Shown here: piece after piece, positions 16,864 through 26,424 of the stretch
Layout of the letters: each line of letters opens with the position of its first letter
Position numbering within the stretch: position 1 is the stretch's first letter
Assembly: GCF_001507555.1 (NCBI RefSeq)
Contig: NZ_LQBO01000002.1
Span: 1-64,000, forward strand
DNA: 64,000 nt
Direction of reading: 5' to 3'
Source: Thiomicrospira sp. XS5
GTDB taxonomy: Bacteria > Pseudomonadota > Gammaproteobacteria > Thiomicrospirales > Thiomicrospiraceae
The notes under the pieces: generated by a model
Databases searched by the model: none
The model's input: the letters and a program-made list of their open reading frames with translations, nothing else
What the model was told of the DNA's origin: nothing
Made by a program: the position numbers and the translations under genes

Positions 16864-17376
16864 TTAACGCTGATTGACGACCAAAGTCCGTGCCAAAATA
16901 TCGTGCAAACCTTGTTTGCGGGCGGTGAAGGCAATCATCAGGAAACCGATCATCAACAAAATCGCCGACAGGTATTTTCCGAAAAAGCGCCCGGTGGCGC
17001 GTAGAAACGAAATGCGCTGACCGTCGTAATCGGTGACCTTAATGCCCAGTGCCATCTTGCCCAACGTGCCTTGCTTCGACGACGACTCCATCAACGCAAA
17101 GTACCCCCAGGTAATCAGAATCGACCCCAAATCCACCGTGTTATCGTATTTCTCCATCGGCACTTCCTGATTCAAGTCCACCAAGCCCATCAAGGCCAGG
17201 GCAAAACCGATGATGACAAACACAAACGAAATCACCACAAAGTCGATGATATACGCCGCCAAACGCTTCCAGAAACCGGCGTACCGGACTTGCGCTTCTG
17301 CAACCGCTTCCGGTTCGGTCACGGGCGTGGTTTCATTTTCCACAATGGGTTGAATGTCTTCCTGCTTCTTATCCAT
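16864..17376 (-). CDS. RDD-family membrane protein
   Basis: A 170-residue protein. An acidic, cytoplasmic-like first ~30 residues precede YAGFWKRLAAYIIDFVVISF, the Arg/Asp-containing first helix that names the RDD family. Further helices lie at about residues 85-105 and 140-160, and KQGTLGKMALGIKVTDYDG is conserved in the family. Function is not established; some relatives have been linked to ion homeostasis. It is transcribed alone. Confidence 0.85.
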   Translation of the reverse strand: MDKKQEDIQPIVENETTPVTEPEAVAEAQVRYAGFWKRLAAYIIDFVVISFVFVIIGFALALMGLVDLNQEVPMEKYDNTVDLGSILITWGYFALMESSSKQGTLGKMALGIKVTDYDGQRISFLRATGRFFGKYLSAILLMIGFLMIAFTARKQGLHDILARTLVVNQR

Positions 17377-17437
17377 ACTGCGTCCTTTCCTAGGGTTTGA
17401 ATTTAGGTTTGAAATTTGGGTTTAAAGCTTCCGTCTT

Positions 17438-18199
17438 CTAAAAGGCAATCAGCGCCGCGCCGTTATCTTTCAGCCACTGTTTGTGGGTCTCGAAATCCGG
17501 GCAATGGCGCGCCACCAGCGCCCAGTAATCGGCGGAATGGTTCGGGTGAATCAGATGACACAACTCATGTTGAATCACATAATCCACCACCGCTTTCGGC
17601 GCCATGGCCAGCCGCCAATTGAACTGCACTCGCCCGTCGGTGTAGCAACTGCCCCAACGGGATTTGTAATTGCGGATGGTCACTTCGGTGGGCTGCACCC
17701 CGATTTGCTCGGCAAACATCTGTAAGCGCGGTTCCAGATAAGTTTGCAGTTGCTCGCTGAAAAACTGCACCACTTTTTTACGCTGCGTGGCTTGCGGGTC
17801 TTTCAAAGCGCGGGCGGTTTTCATATACGCCATCAAATGCGCGCCGTCCAACGCCACCGACAGGGTTTTCACCGGAGTATGATGATCTTCTTTGAACAGG
17901 ACTTTTTCGCCGAACAGCAACAGCTCGTGGCCGTTTTTCAACAGCAGGCGTTTCGGCATTTCCGCCTGATGCTGGCGGATTTGCTGCAACAACCAATCCC
18001 GCTCGTTTTCGATCAGGGATTCGATTGTCGCATCGGAAAATTGTTTCGGCACCATCAGGGCGATGCGGTCGGGTTCGACTTTCAGGGCAATCGAACCGCG
18101 GCGGGTGGTTTTGACCACCTCAATTGTTTCAGTATCCAGTTGTAATGTTTGCACTCGGCTGAACCATCTTTGATTGCAATGCGACAAATTGTACTGCAA
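17438..18199 (-). CDS. YgjP/SprT-like zinc metallopeptidase (DUF45)
   Basis: A 253-residue protein of the DUF45/YgjP family. The zinc site is HELCHLIHPNHSADYWALV (HExxH-like HELCH, then the third ligand His). SRWGSCYTDGRVQFNWRLAMAP is the preceding family signature. Its cellular role is uncertain. The annotated ATG leaves about 20 extra residues before VQTLQLDTETIEVV, so a later non-ATG start is possible. It diverges from the pseudouridine synthase gene at 18269. Confidence 0.85.
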   Translation of the reverse strand: MQYNLSHCNQRWFSRVQTLQLDTETIEVVKTTRRGSIALKVEPDRIALMVPKQFSDATIESLIENERDWLLQQIRQHQAEMPKRLLLKNGHELLLFGEKVLFKEDHHTPVKTLSVALDGAHLMAYMKTARALKDPQATQRKKVVQFFSEQLQTYLEPRLQMFAEQIGVQPTEVTIRNYKSRWGSCYTDGRVQFNWRLAMAPKAVVDYVIQHELCHLIHPNHSADYWALVARHCPDFETHKQWLKDNGAALIAF

Positions 18200-18268
18200 A
18201 AACCGTCGATGCTCGACAATTTACCGATGAAGCCACCGCAAGTCGTAAGAATCCCGTAAAATATTCCC

Positions 18269-19234
18269 ATGACCACGACACCCGACATCGAAAACGCCAC
18301 CGCCACACCGTTGGAATGCCACTTTACGCTGGCGCAGGAACAATCGCTTCTGGACGCCTTGCAAACGCATTTACCGGACGGCGTGACCTTTTCCAATCAA
18401 GCCTTAAAACGCTTTTGCCAACAAGGCGCGGTCTGGGTGGCCGAACCGTTAAAAAAAACTGACGCCAACAGCGAAACTCCAAAATTAACCCGGCCTGGCC
18501 GAATCCGCCGCGCCAAAAAAGTTCTGCCGGCCGGCAGCGAGGTGTCGTTTTACTACAATCCGGTGGTGTTGAACAGCGAGATTCCCTCGCCAGTATTGAT
18601 CACGGACGAACAAACATACAGCGTTTGGTACAAACCCAAAGGCGTGCTGTCGCAAGGTTCGAAATGGGGCGACCACACCACCTTGTACCGCTGGGTGGAA
18701 AGCGAATACCGTTTCGAACAAGCGCCGCACCAGCGCCCTTGTTGGCCGATTCACCGTCTCGACAAAGCCACCGACGGTCTCATGCTGTTGGCACACAACA
18801 AGAAAACCGCCCAGCAACTCGCACAACGTTTTGAACGCACGAACGCCAAGGACGAGCCGGATGAACCGCGACAACCGCACATTCGTAAAACCTACCAGGC
18901 TTGGGTAAAAGGGGAATTCCCGCCGGACACCGTCACATTGGATGCGCCGATTGACGGCAAAACCGCGCGCAGTCATGCCACGCGGCTGGCCTATGATGCC
19001 GAGCGGCATCAAAGTCGGGTGGAAGTGACCATCGACACCGGCCGCAAACACCAGATTCGCATTCATCTGGCACAAGCCGGTTTTCCGATTATCGGCGACC
19101 GCCTGCACGGCAACGCCGACGAAAACGCGCCGGACTTACAGCTCACCGCCGTGCGTTTGACACTGCTTTCCGAAAACGGTGAGATGGAACAAGATTACAA
19201 TCTGCCCGATGCACTCAATACGCTGATGGCTTAA
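18269..19234 (+). CDS. RluA-family pseudouridine synthase
   Basis: A 321-residue RNA pseudouridine synthase. An S4-like N-terminal part (residues ~25-90) precedes the catalytic domain, which carries the motif HRLDKATDGLML with the nucleophilic Asp. Downstream are KTYQAWVKGEFP and GRKHQIRIHLAQAGFPIIGD, also conserved. The target (rRNA or tRNA position) cannot be told from sequence alone. Confidence 0.9.
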   Translation: MTTTPDIENATATPLECHFTLAQEQSLLDALQTHLPDGVTFSNQALKRFCQQGAVWVAEPLKKTDANSETPKLTRPGRIRRAKKVLPAGSEVSFYYNPVVLNSEIPSPVLITDEQTYSVWYKPKGVLSQGSKWGDHTTLYRWVESEYRFEQAPHQRPCWPIHRLDKATDGLMLLAHNKKTAQQLAQRFERTNAKDEPDEPRQPHIRKTYQAWVKGEFPPDTVTLDAPIDGKTARSHATRLAYDAERHQSRVEVTIDTGRKHQIRIHLAQAGFPIIGDRLHGNADENAPDLQLTAVRLTLLSENGEMEQDYNLPDALNTLMA

Positions 19235-19267
19235 AACGTCCGATTAAACGCCGACCTGAGCAAATCA

Positions 19268-19426
19268 TTATTCTTTAACCTTTTCCGCCTCGCGGCTCAG
19301 TTCCTGATGCGACTCCTTGGCCGCTTCCTTTTGATACTCTTTCTGATAGGCGCGTTCTTCCGCTGTCGAACAACCGTTCAACACAAACATCGCCCCTAAC
19401 ACTAGACTCAACCAAGCTAATTTCAT
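19268..19426 (-). CDS. Small lipoprotein
   Basis: A 52-residue protein with a lipoprotein signal (LVLGAMFVLNGC, lipobox LNGC) and a short, highly charged helical tail rich in Glu and Lys. The ATG at 19426 has a GGAGAATGCG ribosome site and is preferred to upstream in-frame ATGs. No function can be assigned; it is convergent with the pseudouridine synthase gene. Confidence 0.75.
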   Translation of the reverse strand: MKLAWLSLVLGAMFVLNGCSTAEERAYQKEYQKEAAKESHQELSREAEKVKE

Positions 19427-19746
19427 CGCATTCTCCTTTCCGGCACACCATCGCAAAAACGTCATAATATTTGCAGATTCCCGACGCTTTCAACGTGTAT
19501 CCTAATTTCGATTGTTCCAACCCAAAAATTTCATAAATTTGCGCCAAGATCGCGCAGAAACTTGGTTTCACAAGGAAATTTTCGAAGAAATGTCGTATCC
19601 ACGATTACGACCGACTGAGAAAATATTTCTTGTGGAATCAAGTAGCAAGCTAGATGGTGTCTAATTTATGAATTTTTCGGGTTAAAATAGAAACATTCAT
19701 TCCGGTCAAATATACCCGATAAAACCACACATGCAAAGGAGCTTTC
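19427..19746 (+). promoter_or_regulatory. Intergenic region upstream of korA
   Basis: About 320 bp without a credible gene between a minus-strand lipoprotein gene and korA. It is AT-rich and ends with CAAAGGAGCTTTC before the korA ATG. AAAATAG near 19683 is a weak -10 candidate. I see no riboswitch or clear operator. Confidence 0.4.
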
Positions 19747-21513
19747 ATGTCGGACAACGCCTCGTCTTCGCTGCCAGCCGCAGCCGAACTGCACAACACC
19801 TTGGCGGTGTCCATTTCCGGCTCCGGCGGCACCGGCGCCGTCACCGTCGGGTTGATTCTGCTGGACGCGGTGGCCAAGGCGGGCTTTTACGGCGTGATGA
19901 ACCGCTCCTTCGGCCCACAGATTCGTGGCGGCGAATCGGCCGTGATGCTGCATTTTTCCGACCGGCCCATCGAAACCCTGGCCGAATATTCCCACGTACA
20001 CCTGGCGTTGGATTGGTTGAAGTTCGAACGCTTCCACGATGAAATCCCGCTGACCTCGGACAGTCTGGTGATTTACGACAACAGCCGCGAAAAACCGCCA
20101 GGCCTGGTGGAAAACACCGGTGCCACCTTGATTGGCGTCGCCTTGCAAGAAGCGGTGCGTAACCTCAAAGGTAGCCGCATCAACATGTTCGCGCTCGGCA
20201 TTCTCGCCCAACAAATCGGCCTGTCGTTGGACACCGTGGAAGCCGCCCTGCGCAAAACCCTCGGCAAAAAAGGCGACGAGGTTGTCCAGCAATCGTTGGA
20301 AGCCGTCAAAATCGGCACCACGCTAGTGGCGGAGACACCCTATTGTCGTCTGCCGGATTGGACGCCCACCGACACGCCGCGCTGGAATATCAGCGGCAAC
20401 GAAGCCTGCGGACTGGGCGCCCTGCGCGGCGGCTTGAAGCTGGCCGCGGCTTATCCGATCACCCCCGCTACCGATATTGTCGAATACCTCGCACCGCGCA
20501 TCGAACAACTGGGCGGCCATGTGCTGATTGCCGAAGACGAACTCGCCGCCATGAACATGGTCATCGGCGGTTCTTTCGGCGGTTTGCCGAGCATGACCGC
20601 CACCTCCGGCCCCGGCTTTGCCTTGATGACCGAAGCGATGGGCCTCGCCATCGCCAGCGAAACGCCCGCATTGGTAGTCACGGTGATGCGCGGCGGGCCG
20701 TCCACCGGCATTCCCACCAAATCCGAACAAACCGATTTAAACCAAGTGCTGTATGCTTTCCACGGCGAAGCGCCGCACGTGGTGGTCGCACCGTTGAACG
20801 TGCAGGAAATGGTGCCGATTTCGCAATGGTCTCTCGGTCTGGCCGAAGCCCTGCAAACGCTGGTGGTGGAAGTCACCGACCAGCATTTGGGACAATGCCG
20901 CGCCATTATCGACCCGGTGCCGCCGCAGGATTTCGGGTTGCAACGCAAAACCGCCACACCGCAGGAAGGCGCTTACCGTCGATACCAACTGACCGAAGAC
21001 GCCATTTCACCGATTGCCTGGCCGGGCATGCCGGACACCCAATACACCGCCGATGGTTTGGAGCACACCGAAGTCGGCGTGCCGTCGTCGATGGCCTCCG
21101 ACCATTCGGAACAACTGGCGAAACGCGCCCGCAAAATCGCCGAGTTCGATTACGGCGACCGATGGGCCAGCCTCGACCTGCCGCCGAAAACCAAAACCGT
21201 CGTCATCACCTGGGGTTCCAGTTATGAAGCGGTGCGCGTGGCCATCGACAACCTGAATGCCGACGGCGCCAACATCGGCTTGATCGCTTTGCGCCTGTTG
21301 ATGCCGCTGCAAACCGACGCCTTGCAAAAACACTTCAAAAGCAAACAGGTCATCGTCATCGAACAAAACGCCAGCGGCCAGTTGTATCATTATCTGCTGT
21401 CGCAAAATGCGATTCCGGTCAAAGCCGTTTCTATCGCCGAAGCCGGGCCGATTCTGTTCAATCCCGCCCGTGTCGAACACCACTTGACCGCCTGTCTGGA
21501 GAATAACCAATGA
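19747..21513 (+). CDS. korA: 2-oxoacid (2-oxoglutarate):ferredoxin oxidoreductase, fused gamma-alpha subunit
   Basis: A 588-residue protein. The N-terminal ~190 residues form the gamma (catalytic) domain, with SISGSGGTGAVTVGLILLDAV and the NRSFGPQIRGGESAV pattern. From ~residue 215 comes the alpha pyrimidine-binding domain, with GNEACGLGALRGGLKLAAAYPITPAT and EDELAAMNMVIGGSFGG; a C-terminal domain II follows. With KorB it interconverts 2-oxoglutarate plus CoA and succinyl-CoA plus CO2 using ferredoxin. It overlaps korB by 4 bp. A CCAGGCCTGG palindrome lies within at 20098. Confidence 0.92.
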   Translation: MSDNASSSLPAAAELHNTLAVSISGSGGTGAVTVGLILLDAVAKAGFYGVMNRSFGPQIRGGESAVMLHFSDRPIETLAEYSHVHLALDWLKFERFHDEIPLTSDSLVIYDNSREKPPGLVENTGATLIGVALQEAVRNLKGSRINMFALGILAQQIGLSLDTVEAALRKTLGKKGDEVVQQSLEAVKIGTTLVAETPYCRLPDWTPTDTPRWNISGNEACGLGALRGGLKLAAAYPITPATDIVEYLAPRIEQLGGHVLIAEDELAAMNMVIGGSFGGLPSMTATSGPGFALMTEAMGLAIASETPALVVTVMRGGPSTGIPTKSEQTDLNQVLYAFHGEAPHVVVAPLNVQEMVPISQWSLGLAEALQTLVVEVTDQHLGQCRAIIDPVPPQDFGLQRKTATPQEGAYRRYQLTEDAISPIAWPGMPDTQYTADGLEHTEVGVPSSMASDHSEQLAKRARKIAEFDYGDRWASLDLPPKTKTVVITWGSSYEAVRVAIDNLNADGANIGLIALRLLMPLQTDALQKHFKSKQVIVIEQNASGQLYHYLLSQNAIPVKAVSIAEAGPILFNPARVEHHLTACLENNQ

Positions 21514-22460
21514 GCACCGACGCCTTGAACCACGTGGAAGTCAGAACCACACAAAATGCCGCCGAATCGGATAATCCCGCTAAGCCTGCCAGACCGGCCA
21601 AACCCAATGATTATATGTCCGACATTCACCCGGTCTGGTGTCCGGGCTGCGGTCACTTTTTCATTTTGCGCGCCTTGACCAAAGCCCTGGCCTGGTTGAA
21701 TTTGCCGAAAGAGAAAATCGGGCTGGTGTCCGGCATCGGGTGTTCCTCCCGCTTGCCCGCCTACCTGGATGTGTACGGATTCCACGGCGTCCACGGACGT
21801 GCTCTGGCCGTGGCCAGCGGCTTGAAATTGAATCGCCCGGATTTGACCGTGTTGGTCGCCGGCGGCGACGGTGACGGCTACTCCATCGGCGGCAACCACT
21901 TCATTCACGCCTGCCGTCGCAATATGAACATGACCTACATCGTCATGGACAACGAAGTTTACGGTATGACCAAAGGCCAACCGTCGCCCACCACCGCGCC
22001 GGACTGGCACAGCAAACTCGCGCCGCACGGCACCGGCATCCGCTCCTTCAACCCACTGGGCATTGCACTGGCCTCCGGCGCCAGCTTTATCGCCCGCGGT
22101 TTTTCCGGCGACCCGAACGGCTTGAGCAAATTGATTGTCGAAGGCATTCAGCACAAAGGCTTTTCGTTGATTGAAGTGAAAAGCCCCTGCGTGACCTTCC
22201 GCCCCGAAGAAAAGGAATGGCAGAAAACCATGCGCCCGTTGAATGTCGAACCCACGTCCGACGTCATCGAAGCCGCCAAAGCCATTCACGCCAGCGACGG
22301 CTTCGATACCGGCATTTTCTATCAGGCCGATTTGCCGATTTACCCGGACGGTGACAGCACGGTCAAAACTGGGCAAACCGAACAAGCCACCTCCGAAGCA
22401 TTGGCCGACGACCAGGCGCAAACCATCCTGAACCGTATTGAAGAGGGCCATTTGGTATGA
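21510..22460 (+). CDS. korB: 2-oxoacid (2-oxoglutarate):ferredoxin oxidoreductase, beta subunit
   Basis: A 316-residue thiamine-diphosphate-binding subunit. WCPGCGHFFILRAL and GIGCSSRLPAYLDVYGFHGVHGR are family signatures and include Cys residues of the type that ligate the 4Fe-4S cluster. GGDGDGYSIGGNHF is the TPP/Mg motif. The Pro-rich N-terminal ~30 residues are extra. It overlaps korA upstream and a third gene downstream by 4 bp each, so all three are translationally coupled. Confidence 0.93.
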   Translation: MSTDALNHVEVRTTQNAAESDNPAKPARPAKPNDYMSDIHPVWCPGCGHFFILRALTKALAWLNLPKEKIGLVSGIGCSSRLPAYLDVYGFHGVHGRALAVASGLKLNRPDLTVLVAGGDGDGYSIGGNHFIHACRRNMNMTYIVMDNEVYGMTKGQPSPTTAPDWHSKLAPHGTGIRSFNPLGIALASGASFIARGFSGDPNGLSKLIVEGIQHKGFSLIEVKSPCVTFRPEEKEWQKTMRPLNVEPTSDVIEAAKAIHASDGFDTGIFYQADLPIYPDGDSTVKTGQTEQATSEALADDQAQTILNRIEEGHLV

Positions 22461-22996
22461 ACGCACTCCACACCAAAACCCAGCCACGCCCGCACCTGAA
22501 AACCAGCCATAAAAACCTGGCCTGGGTGCTGGCGGCCGTCAATGAGATGATTGAAGAATCCATGTACCATTGCCAAACCTTCGGCCACACCTTGCAGGCG
22601 CATCACAACCCGAACGCCGCGCGGATTTTCGATTCCATGCTGCCGCATTTCGAATCCGAACAATCCTTCCTGCTGGACAAACTGCCCAAGGTGCAACTGC
22701 CGAGCATTCCGCCTTGGGAGATTCCGCATCAGGAATACGAACACCCCGCCATGCGCCTGTTCCAAGCCCATTATCTGATGACCGAAGCCGAAGCCTGGAA
22801 ACTGATGGGCGAAATGATTCAGGTGCACACCTGTTTTTACAACCAGCTTTTGGAAGAACTGCAACAGGACGAAATCCGCGAACTGCTGCAATCCCTGCAA
22901 AAGCACTGCCAGATCTGCCGGGAAATGTGCAAACAGCAAAGCCTCACCATCGAACCACATCCCGAGGATTTGGACCCGCCGAATATCCAAGGATGA
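22457..22996 (+). CDS. Unknown helical protein, possibly ferritin/rubrerythrin-like, in the kor operon
   Basis: A 179-residue soluble, mostly helical protein rich in His, Glu and Cys. Repeated Glu/His spacing is seen in EMIEESMYHCQTFGHTLQAHH, LPHFESEQSFL, YEHPAMRLFQAHYLMTEAEA and MGEMIQVHTCF, which would suit a four-helix di-metal protein; a CQICREMC pair lies near the C-terminus. I do not recognise a named family. Its start overlaps the korB stop, so it is probably tied to the oxidoreductase, for example in oxygen protection or as an electron or metal carrier. That role is inference. Confidence 0.6.
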   Translation: MNALHTKTQPRPHLKTSHKNLAWVLAAVNEMIEESMYHCQTFGHTLQAHHNPNAARIFDSMLPHFESEQSFLLDKLPKVQLPSIPPWEIPHQEYEHPAMRLFQAHYLMTEAEAWKLMGEMIQVHTCFYNQLLEELQQDEIRELLQSLQKHCQICREMCKQQSLTIEPHPEDLDPPNIQG

Positions 22997-23025
22997 AAGG
23001 TTAGAAGACTCGAAAGGATAACCCC

Positions 23026-23415
23026 ATGCTTTCCATCTGGTTTCGGAAACTCACCCAAAGAATCCTGCACCCGTCTTTAAGCTGGGTGCTGCCGGTCAAA
23101 GGTGTGTATTTCTATGAAACCGACGCCGTGGAAAATCATGGCTTGCTGACGCCGGGCGCCATCGTCACCCTCAAACCGGAACCCGATAATGAATTCGACC
23201 GCCATGCCGTGCAAATCTGGCTGAACGGTTCGCCCTGCTTGCTCGGTTACATCCCGCGCAGCCATTCGCGCCGCATCGCCTGGCTGTTGCAACACGCCCA
23301 GCTCAAAAGCGCGGAAATCGAATCCGCTTATCGGCAATATCACCGGCTGTATATTTACGTCCGCCTGCAGTTTGACGTTCGCTGGTGGCAAGCCGTGCAA
23401 TATTGGATTCGATAA
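23026..23415 (+). CDS. HIRAN-domain protein
   Basis: A 129-residue stand-alone HIRAN domain. The pattern VKGVYFYE, GAIVTLKPEPDNEFDRHAVQIW and LLGYIPRSHSRRIAWLL is typical. HIRAN domains bind DNA ends or lesions in eukaryotic remodelers; single-domain bacterial proteins are uncharacterised. It is 29 bp after the kor operon with AAAGGATAACCCC as ribosome site, so it may be cotranscribed. Confidence 0.85.
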   Translation: MLSIWFRKLTQRILHPSLSWVLPVKGVYFYETDAVENHGLLTPGAIVTLKPEPDNEFDRHAVQIWLNGSPCLLGYIPRSHSRRIAWLLQHAQLKSAEIESAYRQYHRLYIYVRLQFDVRWWQAVQYWIR

Positions 23416-23512
23416 CTCACACCGCCACCCGCTTCGCGAAACAGTTGCCCGCCCTGCCGAGTTTTGTCACAATGGGCGTTCACATCTTTAACACAGCGAA
23501 TCACACAAGCCT

Positions 23513-24394
23513 ATGACAACCGACACCAATCTGGAAACCCTCGCCCAACAACTCGATGCCTCCGGCGACTATCAAGTCCTGCGCCGTTTTCAAGCCGTTT
23601 CCCAATATCAGGCGCCACAAGGCGACGATTATCATAAAGTCTGCATTATCGACACCGAAACCACCGGACTGGACACCTCGGTGTGCGAAATCATCGAACT
23701 GGGTTATCAAGTGGTGGAATTCGATTCGCAAGGCCATTTCTACCGAGTGTTGCTCGCCAAAAACTTCCTCAACGAACCGGAAGGCGAAATCACACCCGAA
23801 GTCACCCAAGTGACCGGCCTGACCATGGAAGACGTACAAGGCCACCGCATTCCGTGGGAAGAAGTCGAAGCCGATCTGGCGGACGTGCAACTCTGCGTGG
23901 CGCACAACGCCGCTTTCGACCGCCCGGTGGTGGAACGTTATAACGATTTGTTTGTCGAAAAGGTGTGGGGCTGCTCCGCCAGTCAGGTGGACTGGTTTCA
24001 CCTCGCCAAAGTCGGCTCGCGCAGTCAGGAATTTTTATGCTGGAAAGTCGGGCAGTTTTTCTACGGCGCGCACCGCGCCTTGGACGACGTGCAAGCCCTC
24101 ACCCATTTGCTGAGTTTCCCGATTTCCGAATCGCAACTGCCCGCCTTCCACTTCCTGCTGGCGTCCGTGCGTCAGCAAAAAGTGCTCATCAAAGCCACCG
24201 GCGCGCCGTTTGATTTGAAAGATGCGTTACGCCAACGCGGTTACCGCTGGCAAGTCTCGGAACGCGTCTGGCAAAAAATCTTCGACGCCAGCCAACAGCA
24301 AGACGAAATCGCCTGGCTGATTGAAAACAACACCCCCAACCCGGACGTGATTAAAATCAAAGCCACCGATACCTTTTCAGTGCGCGCGCAATAA
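23513..24394 (+). CDS. DnaQ-like 3'-5' exonuclease
   Basis: A 293-residue protein with a DEDDh exonuclease domain at residues ~43-205: VCIIDTETTGLD (Exo I), VAHNAAFDRPVV (Exo II) and GAHRALDDVQAL (Exo III with catalytic His). The C-terminal ~70 residues form an extra module (DLKDALRQRGYRW...VWQKIFD). The last 63 codons are duplicated at 26417-26596, after an inserted signalling gene. No terminator follows this copy; the one that belongs to it seems to lie after the duplicate. Confidence 0.88.
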   Translation: MTTDTNLETLAQQLDASGDYQVLRRFQAVSQYQAPQGDDYHKVCIIDTETTGLDTSVCEIIELGYQVVEFDSQGHFYRVLLAKNFLNEPEGEITPEVTQVTGLTMEDVQGHRIPWEEVEADLADVQLCVAHNAAFDRPVVERYNDLFVEKVWGCSASQVDWFHLAKVGSRSQEFLCWKVGQFFYGAHRALDDVQALTHLLSFPISESQLPAFHFLLASVRQQKVLIKATGAPFDLKDALRQRGYRWQVSERVWQKIFDASQQQDEIAWLIENNTPNPDVIKIKATDTFSVRAQ

Positions 24395-24483
24395 AAATCA
24401 CTCGAACCGGCTTGGCAAGTTCATGACTTTTCAGTACTATGCAACCATATAAAATATAATAAAATTGCACTCGCCATAACAAT

Positions 24484-26424
24484 ATGACAATCATAGCCCG
24501 CTCTAGTCTCGCCCTCTTCTTGACGGTGTTTATGTTCTCGAATCCTGCGCAGGCAGGACGAGATACAAGCAATCCCGATTCATTGACCCCCATTACACTG
24601 CAATTAAAGTGGAAACATCAGTTTCAGTTCGCCGGTTACTACGCCGCAATCCAACAAGGGTATTATCGTGACGCCGGTTTAAATGTGACCTTAAAAGAAG
24701 CCGGCATCGGACAGGGTCCAATCCAATCCGTACTTTCGGGACAAGCGCAATTCGGCGTCGGCACCAGCGAGGTGTTATTGAATTTTTATGAAAACAGTCC
24801 CATTGTGGTGCTGGCGGTCATTATGCAGCACTCGCCTTTGGCACTGGCCGCCTTATCCGATTCCGGCATCGAAAACATTCACCAGCTCGCCAGTCACCCC
24901 ATTATGATGGAACCCAACTCTCTGGAGCTGATGGCTTACTTGAAGGCCGAAGGGGTCAAGCTTGATAAATTACAACTACAAGATCATCGGCACCGCATCG
25001 ACGAACTCATTGACGGGCAAGTGGGTTCCATGTCGGTTTACACCACCGACGAGCCGTTCGACTTCAAACAAAAAGACCTTGATGTGCAACTGTTTCGCCC
25101 GGTGATGTCGGGCATCGACTTTTACGGCGACAACCTCTTTACCACCAAAAAAATGGTCGAAGCATCCCCGAAAATCGTCGCCGACTTTCTCCAGGCCTCT
25201 TTAAAAGGCTGGCAATACGCCATGCAGCATCCGGACGAAATCATCGACCTGATTCTATCCCAATATTCAACCCGAAAAAGCCGCGCGCACCTTGAATACG
25301 AAGCCGAACGGATGCGCCAGTTGATGATGCCAGACCTGGTGGAAATCGGTTATATGAACCCCGGTCGCTGGCAGCACATTGCCCATACTTATCATCAACT
25401 GGGCATCTTGCCGAAAAAATTCGATGTTGAAGGGATGCTGTATGAACCCGTCGATTTAGATTACGAACACCTCAAACAGCAACTCTATTATGCCGTCGCC
25501 ATTCTCGTGCTGATATCATTACTGGCCGCCATCGTGTACCGGCAGTTTCACCGCACCAATGTGCGCCGCCAACAGTTTGAAGATTTGTTTCAAAATGCGC
25601 CCGTCAGCCTGATCGAGATCGACCAGCAAGGCCTAATTCACCATTGGAACCGCGAAGCCGAAAACACCTTTCAGTATTCGGCTAAAGAAGCCATTCAGCG
25701 CAATGTGTATGACTTGCTATTACCCAAACCACAAAATCCATCCATTCCCGACATCATTCAACGCACATTAGCCGAAAAGGTTTTGACTTTTTCTGAAAAC
25801 GAAAACATTCGTAAAGACGGACAACGAATTCTGTGCAAATGGTCCAATATGCCGTTTGAAACCGGACACAAACATCACAAGCACCTGATTTGCATGGCAC
25901 AAGACATTACTCAACAAAAAGAGATGCAAACCCAGCTTTATCGGGCCGCACATTATGATGGCCTAACCGGGTTACCGAACCGAACCTTAATTTTAGAACA
26001 ATTGAAACACACCTTAGACACGGCCATCGCCGACCAAAACTATATGGCGATTCTGTTCATTGACCTAAACGATTTCAAAATCATTAACGACACGCACGGT
26101 CATCCAGTGGGTGATGTGGTTTTAAAACACATTGCAGAGCGTTTGCAGTGTTCAATCGGTGAGCATGACCAAGTTGGGCGCTTATCCGGCGACGAGTTTC
26201 TAATTATTATCCCCCCCTCCGCCACGCCACCCGACCTGAAACCGATCATGACAGCGATTCATACCAACCTCAAACCCAGCCTTCAAGTAGAAGACTTAAC
26301 CTTGACTCTGTCCGCCAGCATCGGCTGCAGTGTATTCCCTCAAGACGCAAGCGACATGCAACACCTGATTGCCGTGGCGGACCAAGCCATGTACCGCGAA
26401 AAACTGCGCAAGCGCACCGTTTGA
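24484..26424 (+). CDS. Diguanylate cyclase with NMT1/THI5-type sensor and PAS domain
   Basis: A 646-residue membrane sensor. A signal peptide (residues 1-24) precedes an NMT1/THI5-like periplasmic binding domain (~35-310, with LQLKWKHQFQFAGYYAAIQQGYY). A transmembrane helix (~340-358), a PAS domain (~370-480) and a GGDEF domain (~490-645) follow. The active-site motif is SGDEF (RLSGDEFLIII), usually still active, and DGLTGLPNR is intact. The stop codon comes from duplicated exonuclease sequence at the junction, so the native C-terminus may be slightly altered. It probably converts an extracellular pyrimidine- or amine-like cue into c-di-GMP. Confidence 0.88.
   Translation: MTIIARSSLALFLTVFMFSNPAQAGRDTSNPDSLTPITLQLKWKHQFQFAGYYAAIQQGYYRDAGLNVTLKEAGIGQGPIQSVLSGQAQFGVGTSEVLLNFYENSPIVVLAVIMQHSPLALAALSDSGIENIHQLASHPIMMEPNSLELMAYLKAEGVKLDKLQLQDHRHRIDELIDGQVGSMSVYTTDEPFDFKQKDLDVQLFRPVMSGIDFYGDNLFTTKKMVEASPKIVADFLQASLKGWQYAMQHPDEIIDLILSQYSTRKSRAHLEYEAERMRQLMMPDLVEIGYMNPGRWQHIAHTYHQLGILPKKFDVEGMLYEPVDLDYEHLKQQLYYAVAILVLISLLAAIVYRQFHRTNVRRQQFEDLFQNAPVSLIEIDQQGLIHHWNREAENTFQYSAKEAIQRNVYDLLLPKPQNPSIPDIIQRTLAEKVLTFSENENIRKDGQRILCKWSNMPFETGHKHHKHLICMAQDITQQKEMQTQLYRAAHYDGLTGLPNRTLILEQLKHTLDTAIADQNYMAILFIDLNDFKIINDTHGHPVGDVVLKHIAERLQCSIGEHDQVGRLSGDEFLIIIPPSATPPDLKPIMTAIHTNLKPSLQVEDLTLTLSASIGCSVFPQDASDMQHLIAVADQAMYREKLRKRTV

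Noticed and set aside
20343-21227. 294-codon Arg/His-rich frame inside korA
   Set aside because: Same-strand out-of-frame reading of korA with no start signal.
21390-22487. 365-codon minus-strand frame opposite korB
   Set aside because: Antisense shadow rich in Gly, Ala and Val without any recognisable motif.
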